From Acanthaster planci (lineage: Eukaryota; Echinodermata; Asteroidea; Valvatida; Acanthasteridae), in assembly GCF_001949145.1 (NCBI RefSeq), contig NW_019091570.1, positions 1 to 64,000 of the forward strand: DNA of 64,000 nt, written 5' to 3'. Positions 23,801-35,800 of this stretch are shown here, piece by piece (position 1 is the first letter of the stretch; the number at the start of each line of letters is the position of its first letter). The notes beneath the pieces are model-generated. The model was not told where the DNA came from. It was given only the letters and a program-made list of their open reading frames with translations, and did not search any database. A program made the position numbers and the translations under genes.

Positions 23801-26800
23801 CAATGTCTAACTGATATGTGAGCAATATAACTTCTTATGTTGCTTTGAATAAATAATTTTATCTTTTAGGATTTGATAAAATGAAATGTATTGGTAATCT
23901 ACGTACATGTAGGTTGCAGGCAATAGACTCCCCCCTCCCCACCTAGAGTGGGACGAGTCTACTACTACATACCTACTAGATTACCAATCTCCCTCCCTCC
24001 TCCCCTCACAGCCACAGAGCACTTTGCATGTCAAAAGTAGGAAGAACATGGCGGCCGCCTTGGCGGGAGTCGCGTGAGTGAGGGCGCACTGCTGGTGATC
24101 AAGAATTGAGAAGAATGGAAGTAGTGGACTTGGGAATAATACATACTGTATGTATTGGTAATCTGGTAGGTATGCAATAGCAAACTTGTCCCATTCTAGA
24201 TGGGGGGAGATTTTAAAGTACCGTTGGCAAAACATAACAATTTGAAAGACCTTAAATTGAAATAAATAACCAACATGCTTTTGTGCGAATGAAACTAACC
24301 AATTCTATCCCAAGTTTAATTTACTTTATTTAAGGAATTAGTACTGCAAATGGACTTTTTAAATGATTTAAAAATGTTAAAACCCAGGACATTCAAACCC
24401 CTGCACTCTGTTCATTAGAGACTGTGTGCCATAGAACAAGCTTTGGGCTTGTTCTTTTTTTTTGTTTTTTTCAAGATGTTTAGGGTTTTCTTCAGAATTT
24501 TCCTGATTTAATGATTTTCAAACAATCTGTAAAATCTGGAATTTTCAAGTTTACCACTGTGGTCTTTTTAGATTTGAAATTGAAATACATGTACATGTAG
24601 AACATAAGAAATGGGTGTGTCAATGGGTGCCTTTAGGAAAGCACAAATGTATACCATAGACCATACATTGCTCTGTGACCCTTACATGTAAAACTGTTGG
24701 TGATTATTTCATGGATTTGTAAGTTATTTCTGATCTCACCTTGAATATCAGTAGGTATACATACAATGCAAGTGTCATTATTTTGACATTAAAGCCAATA
24801 TACAAATGCCAAGAAAAACACCTTTTCACAAAAAGACATCTTTTACTAAACATTGTAGCCTTCAAATGGTTTGAAAAGTACATGTTGATGTACCACTAGA
24901 CTTAATTTTCATTGTATGCAAATCATTCCAGCTTAATAAGCAAGTGTACATGTGCATTTCTTTATGCTTTAATAGTGGTCTCAGATGTGAACTGAGTACA
25001 TGTTCACTTTCTGCCATGAAGACATCGAAGTTACTCTCTCAATATCGTCAGCTTGATACCCGAGTGCATTCACTAGCCATGAGTTTGAGGTACTGGGCAA
25101 GACTCTGTAGGTTGGATAGTCAGTCAGATGGCAGCATACCGGCATATGCGTTTGTCTTGATGACCATCTACTTTCTTCAGCATTGTAACCCACCAGTTGT
25201 TCCAGTTCTTCAAGAGGTTTGCTTTGTACTTTTTTTCTCAATGAAGCATACATTGTATTTGATAATTGTTAATAACTTTGAGTAAATATTTCCAGTGTAA
25301 CAAATTTCTCTCACCTCATCTTTGTATCAGATAATAATATGCTATGCCACATTTTGTTGCAAGTGTGCCTGTCTTAAGTCTTATCTAAGAAACCTGCTGA
25401 AAATGAAATTCTAGAATTACTGAATGGCAGAGCTGTCAGTATCATCAGTTGTGTGTATTAACCATCATCATTCACAAATCAAGTGGTGCTGGTTTAAGTA
25501 AATTGTCAAGCTTTGTACTAACTGATGCAGCTGTATTGTTAAATGCTTTAGAAATGTGCGTTTTGATGTCTGTGAAAAAAAAAAAGAATCTTGATTTCCC
25601 CTCCATCCTTCCTGGGGGTACTGGCAGTAGCACAAAAATCCATGAAACCAATGTTATACAAAACGAGTACAATGATGTCTTTCTCATATACAATACTTCT
25701 TATTTTGCCCTTATTACTAACATATGATAGTTCAATTATCAACAAGAAAGCTGACCTTTGACAAAATGAATCAAACTGGAGAATCAGTTTGGCTTCAAAG
25801 GTGGTATCACCACCTGAAAAGACATTTTACGGTTTGTGAAGATTTTCAAGTTATGGTTGCCATTTGTTTTTGGTGGAATGGTGTCACGCAGCATTTCTTC
25901 TGTGACAGAAGGTTCTGACCTTAAACGTAATGGCCATGTAAGTGGTTTATCGGGTCTTTGTGACTTGTTTGCTAATAACCTTGCCCAGCTAATGAAAGAC
26001 CGCAGACTTCAGCTGGAGTACATGTACATTGAAAAATGTATGTATATGGTATTTATGTATTTAAAGAATGAGACTTTGGAATGCCAAAATGTGGACAGCC
26101 TTGGAGAACTGTGGATCAAGATGTTACGATTTTATGCAGTTGAAGTGGCAGTGGAAAAAATGGTCATCTCTGTGAGAAACCGAGAACCAATAACCAGAGA
26201 GGAGCTGAAGATTCCGAATAGAAGGCTGGCTATTGAAGGTATAATTTGAAGATAGCATTTTTTAAAGTTCCACTTGGATGAGTTGACAGGCACATAACAT
26301 TTTTGGCAAGGTGCGAAGCAAATACCAATTTCTGTCCATCTGTCTGTCCATCGGGGCGGGAATTGTTTTCCGGCTGTCCACCCAACGGTGAAACATTTGC
26401 TTGTGAGCATATGGGTAATAATATGTGTCATTTGTGCTTGTTTGTTTCATTCTTAATGTTTTATCAGTATCAGAACTTTATGTGAGATCATCGCATTGAG
26501 GTGTTGTTTGCATGTACATGTATATTTAAAAAAGAAATTGACCCCCCCATGTTAAAGTGTTTAATTACATGTATGTTACACTTACATGTACACCTACCAT
26601 GCCTTTAGTGTGCATGTGAATACTGTACACTCCTGTAATGTATACACATGTACATTACAATGTGTACAATGTGTACTTACATTGTTGCAACACTTCACAA
26701 ACACTTTGGTTTGACCTGAGCTGTGTCTTCTGTGCCATTTTACTTGCATGCATGACTGAGTGAATTTCTCTAGTGTTCTTCAAATAGGTTTAGCGCTGAA

Positions 26801-29800
26801 ATATTAATTGGACAAATTCAAGCAGGCTAATAAATTGTTGAATATATTCCATGTTACCAGCTTATGGAGTGTGATGAGTTGCATCAAAATAAAAATGTGC
26901 ATTGCTGTTGTATTGATGTATTCTGATACACCCTTTTTCAAACAAACGTTTCATGGGTCTTTCAGTAATACATTTCAAATATCATTTTATGAATAACTTG
27001 CATAAAGCCCTTCTGTCACAGATTACTGAGGATTTTTTTAGTTGAGCTAAATACACGTATAAAGAACAGATGCAGAAGTCATTTGTTGGATGTTTTTGTA
27101 ATTTACCGTTCATGATTTACCCTTCTTTTTTTCTGCAGTGCCACTGATAATTACATTTTTTCAAACAAACCAAGAAAGAAATTGACAAAGTACTTGTGTA
27201 ATAAGCTACAAAGCAGAGAAAGTAAATATTCCTTAAAAAATAATCGAGAAATTAAATTGACTTTGATTCTTTTTCTTTTTCTACCTCCTTTCGCTTTCTT
27301 TCTTAGATCCCATTGCCCTCAATAAGAAGAACATTGCCAAGTCGCTTACCTCCAACACTGTCTTTCAGTACTTGATGGACCGACTTCAAGGAGCTTTGCT
27401 TTATTTTGGCAAGCCACAGAAGACAACATGTACGTGCAAAAGTCAAGCTGTGAATAGCAACAAGACTTTCAGTGCTCCAAATGCAACCCAACCACATTGT
27501 GATAATGATACCTCAGAGGAAGATGATAATTGTACCAAAAGTGAAACTTCAGATGACAATGCTACTAAAATTTTGGATCTGGGAAATGCAGGTCTTCAAC
27601 CTAAACACTGTGTGGAATTAGACACTGAAAGTCAGCAGACCAGATTCAGAAAAATGTGTGTAAGTGAAGAAAATGTAGGCAGTAGCATACCCAAAGACTT
27701 GAAAAAAAATGCCACCGGTAACTCCCAATTAACTCAGTCCAGCAAGGGAAGAGAGTCTTTTTCAACTACGTACAAACAAAAAACGAAGACGGAGGATGAT
27801 TCAGGCATGGAATATGTCAGTGACAAAAGCTCAGTGGGAAGAAACTCAGATACATGTAATTGTGTTTACTCATTAACTGTTGATTCTAGTGGAAGGAATG
27901 ATTTAGTGAGTGGAGTTGACGCCAATGATCAACATATCAGTACAACTTGTGAGCAAGATTGTGATGTGCCAGACAAGCAGATTTGTTCAGATGATTGGTT
28001 TGAGGCTGACGTTGAACAAGAAAAGGAATCCACTGCTATAACTGATAGCCAGCCTGGTGATAACAAGTCTGAGATCTCATTTTGTGAGCATAGCCTCAAC
28101 TTTACGTTCTGTGAAAAGATTCTAACTGGTGGTAAGAAGGTCATCACAGTTTGCAATGGCTGTGGAAAAGAGGGCCATAAAGTTGCTGTAAGTATTTCCT
28201 GAAAGAATTTCTCGATTGCAGAGTTCTGAAAAAGTCAGGATGAAAATAATTCCATGTTTATTGTTGGTATTTATTAATCAGTTCCTGCCGGGGATTCCGG
28301 TACCAGGCATGTATGCTGGGAACTGGGCCTTGTAACAAAAGACCGTACTCAGAACAAAAGATCAGGCTGCTGGGCCTTACCGACATTATTTCACTCTCAA
28401 AAGTGGAGATAAGCCAGCCCGTTTTGAAACAGTATACCACGGTTTGGGGCATTTAGATCAAGCGGATTACCCTCGGGGACAAAAGCGCTCCACCACCACA
28501 GCGATGAGCCACGCAGCACCGCTGCATGCTAATCTGGCCCCTATTGAAAAGAGGTCAGCAGCGCACTGAGCCAGGTTTGTGAAGAAAAGAAAGTTATAAA
28601 ACATCCCACAATCTGGGCTCTTTTACAAGGCTGCAGGCCTGGCTGAAATACTCGGGTGTCAATAGTTTTGTCTGTCAGGCTAGAGTAGCCACCAGACAGT
28701 CCTTCACGTGGGTGTAAGTGTCCAGTAAATGAAGATAGGAATTTTTAAAGAGTTTTGAAAACAAAGAAAAATGATAATTATCCCGCCCCAGCATCATCAA
28801 CATTTTTAACTGCCACCGGCAGCAAGTGGTTAAGGGGGCTTACCAGTAAGGCCTTACCGTTCTTCCGTCCACTGACTTGGATACTTCCATTTTCCTCAAG
28901 GGGAGATATGAAACCCTATTTTTATATAAACAACATTGGGAAAGCGTAGAACGAATAAAATAATTTCAAATCACTTTACACAGAAACTAATTATTACTGT
29001 ATGCAAACAAAATGTTTTATTTCACAAATTTTTATACATTAAAAAAATACAGAAAACAATAAATGATGCATATTTTGGTCAGTGAATTCAACCAGGCATC
29101 GCACCGTTCAACAAAGCAGCCTTTCGATGGTGGAGGAATTGCAGGAAACCGTTTGGAATCACATATCACAAAATTAAACACCAATTTGTAAATTTCTGAT
29201 AATAAAGAAAACTCTATCACAGTGTGTACATTCATTAAAAATCCTTTTTTATTTCACAGACATTCATAAAAGCGCAACAATTCCAAAGCTTAAAGCACAG
29301 GTGCATGGCCGCCCCGCTCATGAATTAAATAATCTTCAAGCAAGAAGGATCATGTTTGCGCCTTGCTCTGTGCAATCATGTTCATATAGACTCGACTCAT
29401 CGTGGCATTGATGCACTGGCTCTAGGCCCACATGACTTGACTAGTCATGGCTATTGCAACTAGTCAAGCTTGGTGTGTACAAACTTTACTTGGGCAGGGT
29501 GCATTTGCTCTGAACAGGCAATCGCATGTTGTGCCCATGTGGCACGGCGCTTCATGCTCTGCGGGGCCTGGTGGGTACTCCATTGTGTAGTTGTGGGCAT
29601 GTACATATAAATTCAACTACTATCATCAGTGAACCACCCAATCATTGATGTCAGGAGTTCCAATCTCAGATTATAGCATAATATCTGACCATTAATGAAC
29701 ATACCTTTCTGATCGCGGTTTGGTCTGGCTCTTTGATACACACAGGTCTTTGAATCAGCCATTCCAATCAGGGACTTTCCAGTTGACATTGATATTTCAA

Positions 29801-32800
29801 TGACCTGACCTAAATTTGGGTAGGACATTCTAAACACGAAGTAAACAGAATATTCATGTTTGCAGATGAACATACACCATTCTTACCACGTACGGTCATC
29901 GCTGTCAAGTGCTCTCTTTTTAAAAAAGTTCCCAGACTCCAGCGGACTTCCCCGGGAAGAATGGTGAGGTCTTACTGGTAAGCCCCCTAAACAGGGCTGT
30001 TTTACGTCCATCACATTCTCAAGGTCAGGATGACATCACAAAGGACTTTTAACACATGGCAAAGGGGCCTTTCGTGCTATTCTGTAATGTACAGAAGTTG
30101 AGGATGTCTGACCATGAGAATGTTTTGTCACCTATCTTTTCACAAGTCCCACTGCAAGTACAGGCCTGAGTAGCAGACCTCAACATTATTTTATCACTCA
30201 TCCATTGGACTAGTGGCATTAAATACTGACTTGTTTGGTTGCTCACCCCATCGAGGCTGTGTTGCACTAACTATTGAATTTCATGCTTTACGTGCATGTA
30301 AATTACAGTGGGATATATTAACCATGTAGAGATGGCCAACAGTGATATGTACCCCCACTTCAAAAACTCTGGAGAAATAGAAGTTTCTCAGGTGTTCAAT
30401 TGAGACACACCTCAAGTGAAAGTTTATTACTTCATCTTTCGTTGCCTTTTGTTTTCTTTTCTTCACAAGCCACTGGTAAAGACACTAAAAGGAATAGACA
30501 AAATTATTTCTTTCTAGAAATAATCACTCCTAAAAAAGTCATATAGAACATGACATTTTGTACTCTGCAGGCTCATGGCATGATGCATAAAATACTTTGT
30601 AATAACATGATACTCGTGTGATTTTAGCATGTGAACAGGAACAAAAGTCCAAGGTGAATTAGCTGACTGCTAATCTTGGCTGTGGAAAACTGTTCTAAGA
30701 AAAAATCTTGTTCTTTGGGCAGTTTGTTTTTAATGTCACGGACTGATGAGTAGCAGGATAAATAGTGACAAGGAATCATCGTGTTGCTGCTCATTCGAAC
30801 AGCTTATTACTTGGCTTAAGACTTGATGGCTTCTGATCAACATGTGGGGTCCTGGGATGTACTCAACTTCACCATCATTGTTAATAAATAATTGGGTACA
30901 AAATTAATAGATACTGATGTAATTTAATACAGATATTAAATCAACGTGGGTAAGATCCAACCTGGGTTGGAGAGTAATTGTACATGCACAGTCAGAAAAC
31001 CCCAATAATAACACAAGGATGCTACTAGCCAATTCTGAAAAACTGTGGATGAACCTATGCTTTTTACAGAAGCTAGCACAGGTAATATTAGCTGTTTCAG
31101 GCACCAGCCACAGCAGTTTTTGTTTTTATGTAAAACTTTCTTTTTGGCTTTTTGGCATATTTGCAAAATGCCATTCTTTTTGTGTAGATTTTTTAGCTCT
31201 TTCAAGCACCAGCCAAAACTGCTTTTGGTTTTGTTTTAATTTTAAAAAATTGTGGGGGGGGTCTTTTTCCATTTTTTGCCCGTAGACATAACATGGCACA
31301 CAGACCATCCGAAGATGTGTGCTGAATCATGATGTCATCATGACATCATCACCTCATTTATTATGGAATTTTGAATATCTAATTTTTTCCCACGTTTTGT
31401 ACATATTTTCCAGCAGCCTCACTTCACCACTGCTATCAACATGACTCCATTAGGTGCATACTCTAAGCCCAAAAGCTTGAGAAGGTCTGAGCACAAAGTT
31501 ATCATAAAGATGAAAATTCATGGGATGACGGTGTCATCAGGTAACAAGTTTATAGAAACCTACTTCAGATACAACACAAGACACTCAATTATACAAACTG
31601 AATATTATTTATACAGTGCCATACTCTGCCCAGTGACAACAGACCAGAAATACACCAACTTACATAATGTTTGCACTAAACAGAGAGGATTTAATGGCAC
31701 CGTGTACTGTGTTCTCTTGTGTCGAAGTGGTGTTGTCTGACTACAGATTATAGAAACCTATGTCAGATACAACACAAGACACAAAATAATATTGTTATAA
31801 ACTGAATATGATTTAATACAGGGCCAAGTTGGTGAGATGCATTACAATCCAAAATGTGCACAATACAGTTCTTCGGAATATCTGCAGAAAACTTGGGGGG
31901 GTCTTACTGTGAACACAATTATTACAGAAACAGACTGGGATTTCCAATGACCCACTTTTATTACCGTTTAAGTCTGTGAGTAAGGGTCAAACGTTTAAGT
32001 GTTTAACTGTTTAAACGGAAAAAAGTATTTATCCGTTAAGAGATTTTCCTAAACGGTTAAACGGAACTAACTGTTGGAGGTTGCACAAAGTGTAATTGAT
32101 GCAATCTGGGTTAATTTTCCTTTTCAAACGATGCAGCTAAAGTGTATTTACATTTCGAAACACTTCAGCACCTGGTAAAGTCGAAGGAATTTTCGATAAC
32201 TCAAAGCCCACATTCTTCATTTCTGCTGAATAAATTACTGATTCTCTGTGGTAGCGATGTGGTGACCACACTGGATGGAGGAAGCTTTGTGTGTGCCACT
32301 GCTATAGCCTTGGTGCCGCTTACATGGTGACTGTCCAATCACAACCCTTTACAGCACCCAGTGAGCTGTGATGCGTCCTCGCTCCGGTGCTGTAAGTGTG
32401 CTTTTTGCGTAGCCAAATCTCACCTGAATACAAAAGTTAAAATTTGCTTTCTGGTGTTTTTTTTTTCTGGTGTATTCTTCTGGTGTGTGCATTATATCGA
32501 ATTCATTAATTACTGCTTTATCCATTTTTGTGAACAGACTAAAGCGTAAATAGACCCTATTTAGTTTTTGAGCAAGCAGAAAAAGTAGACGTTCCTCAGT
32601 TGTAAGATGAAGGATTGGGTACCCAAGGTTTTATTTGTCTAAACATCAAACAAAAATATTCAGCTCTTTTAATACTTAACCGTAACACTCCTCAATCCGC
32701 CAACAGGTGAAGGATTGAGTAAGGTTAGGGTTAATACAGTGTTGGAGGTCTCGAGACCTGGTCTTGGTCTCGAGACCGTCTCGAGACCTTTTTTTGAGGT

Positions 32801-35800
32801 CTCGGTCTCGGTCTTGGTCTCTGCCTACAAGAGTCTCGGTCTCAGGAGGGTTGGTCTCGGTNAAAGAGAAATCGCCCCAGGAGTGATTGACAGCTCTATT
32901 GTGCTGTTACACACGATGTATATTTTGAAGTATTTGGGGTCTGGGTCACATATCTTTGAAGATGCCACTATTTCTTGGAAGATTTGCTGGGCAGATGTTT
33001 TGATCATAAATCCTCAGCCAATTAATAAGTTGATTCTTGCAAGCAAAGCAGCCATTGGTAGGATTGTTACACTTAGGCGGTCCCAGAGTTATGCCACTGT
33101 TGCCAAGAAACAGTATTACCATGGGAAATCCTGGCCCCTCTCCAGCATCCAGCCTGGACACCAGCCCGGCTTTTTTTTTTTTGTTGCAGTGAGCGGATTA
33201 CCACTTTGTTGTACAGCCCTGGATAAATCAAACAATGGTCCTTCACCTCCTTTTCTTGACATTACTTTACGGCAAATAATGTACGGTGTAGACATTTTCT
33301 GGTCTTCAAACTTTATAAACAATTTCTTGCACAAAACATTTCATTTTTTTTAAAGAAAGAAAATATTCTGCTTAACTGGCCAGTATTCCATCTGACATTC
33401 CTTCTCTCTCCCGTTCTATTTTGAAAGTCCTATATCGTCAATAAAAGGACATCACCACACACTCGGACAACCACAAATATGTATTGTTGTTGAGCTACAT
33501 ACCCACATTAAACAACTCCTTGTTAGGCAGAAACAGAGCTGACATGCAGTCGCCTCTGTTGTTTGTGTTGGCCAAACGGTTAAACGGCAAATTGAAATGT
33601 TGCTAAACGTTTAGCAAATTAAATGTAGATTCTGACCTTTACAGTATCTGTGAGTTTGCACAGCATTGGTAGCACCTGTGGGACGGAAGGACTCGGCGGA
33701 ATAAATGCTTCATGGGAGACTTGCCAATGCTATAGCCACCTCTAGTATCTGAGCAACCGTTGTGCCTGAAATGGCTTTGTAAGGTTTAGTGAGAAATACT
33801 GGGTACTCTGCATAGGACAAATCAAATCAGTTTTATCCATGTAAGTCTTGAGAGCAGAAACCGAACCCTCAACATTAAAATGAACGTCAATTGGAAAAAA
33901 CAAATGTGTCCACAGAACAGTTTGATCTATCAAACATCTGTGCTTTAGGTGCAATATTGGATGGCCTCAACATGGCAAGTAATGCTAACAAGGTATTAAA
34001 CACACTTCAGTCTAAGATTCTTAATGGACAATTTGTCATTATCCATGTAGTTGCCACTTGTGACTGTGAAGTGGTTCTGCCTGTAGCATCCATTCCCTAT
34101 TGCGCTGCGGGTCCGTTGTGTTTGTGGGATACAGAATGGAGGTTGCACTGCCATTTATCTGAGACGCTGATGCTTTGGCTGGGTCGGAAACCATGGGGCA
34201 ATCACTGTGGCTTTGGCCTTTTGTTGGCTGATCACCCAGAGTACCTGTAGTAGAAGGCAGAATGGTGGATTCACAAAGTTGTTGTGTTTCCTCCAATCAT
34301 GTTGAGCCAGCCCTTCTATTCCTGATGACAGGGGGTCATGAAAATGACTGTTGTACACTGGCAGCTGAGTTGTCATTAGTGATGCAAACCTGTCACATGT
34401 GTGTGGGCCTCACATTTTGTCTAGCAAACTAGGTTTGGGTGTAGGCACCATTCAAACTTGTCTGCCAGGCTGCTTAAATAGTCTGCCTGAGTGTTGAGTT
34501 TTCCTGGCAAATGTCTGCAAAGTAGGACGATCTCGCTCTGCAGGCACTCCACCCAATTTGCTTGGACAATTCTGGTTAGTTTACACTTGGACCACCCAAG
34601 AGATTGTGTATCGTCTTGCCTTTCAGGGCTTGCTTGAATGATTGAATGGCCATTAACACTGCCATCATTTCGCAGTAATTTGAGCTCTCGACTGCTACTC
34701 ATTTTGTCCAGAGGCCATGTACCTTGAAGTCTCCCAACTGAACTCCGTAGCCAATTTGGCGGGCATCTATTGTTAATTGGCCCTCGATTTTGTTTGGCAA
34801 GATTGTGGAACTGTTTCATAATTCAAGTGCTGTTATCCACCATGTCAAGTGAGTCACTGCATCCAAAGACCACACTAAATGATCCCCCCACAATAAGCAG
34901 GGCCGCAACCATCTTTATATTGCCCTGAGCTTCAGTTTACCAGGAAATACTGCATTACTCATAGCAATACACTGACCAGCCAAGTGTGCCAGAATACCTG
35001 CTTTAACAGTATCTTTTTTGCAGAGCTCTGGTGATATCTTTGATCACTTTTCTTATTTTACGTTGAGGAACCCTCAGTACTGTCAATAACATAACCCAAG
35101 TATTCCTTTTCCTTTTCAGGTGTCAAGGATGATTTTTCTGATTTAATCTCTCACCCAAAGGAACACAAAGTTGAGAGTCAATATAACATCAGTCTCAAGT
35201 CTATCCTCTGAACTACATATGAGGATATCATCCATAAAGGCGATCAGTCGAATACCTTGTTGTCTTAGGTACTGAATAGTAGACCTCAATTGTTTTACAG
35301 AAATAATATGGACTAATGTTTAAGCCATATGGTAATACATTCCAAGTGTAATATTTGCCACACCAACTAAATCCAAGAAATCCAAGTCATGATGAACAGA
35401 AATGTGTTGGAACTCTTCAGTGACAAGGTAAAAGTGTAACATCTTCATATCTAAGCTTGGGTGGAGTCCAACATGTATTAACCCTGCAAAGATCCGTAAT
35501 CAATCATTTTTTTAATTCTTCTTTGGAACCGTAGCAATTACATTTACACAACCTCAGATACCTGCGAAATTGTATTGATACCTTCTAACCTTTTGAGTTC
35601 ATTACTAATTAATGCCCTCTGTTTGGGTAACAGGTACTTGTAGTTTTTCTCTGTGAATGAAGGGATACTATGTTGGTTGGATGGGCTGTCAACTCCCCTT
35701 TTAATCCAATCGAGAACACAACTAGTGCAATCAGTTGTGCACCATGTGTCTTAGTTATCGTACAATTACGTCATTGCCCTGTACCACTGGTAGTGAGCCT

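Larger units (their letters stand above)
31960..33640. mobile_element. Candidate hAT-like element with TTTAAACGG subterminal repeats
   Basis: The left side (31,962-32,090) has several copies of GTTTAA, TTTAAACGG and AAACGGTTAAACGG; the right side (33,573-33,625) has CCAAACGGTTAAACGG, TAAACGTTTAG and related words. Such clustered short repeats inside both ends are typical of hAT transposons. No transposase frame is evident, and a second element end lies inside. Confidence 0.4.

Noticed and set aside
27929-28156. Minus-strand ORF inside the zinc-knuckle exon
   Set aside because: Antisense shadow of the TUT4/7-like coding exon.
29032-29235. Minus-strand ORF with a Cys-rich PPPSKGCFVERCD stretch
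   Set aside because: Looked briefly like a receptor or domestic transposase tail, but no family motif could be supported; inside a TIR element.
32715-33353. 212-residue ORF
   Set aside because: It starts in the GGTCTCG palindrome array and crosses the unresolved base at 32,862; no domain is visible.
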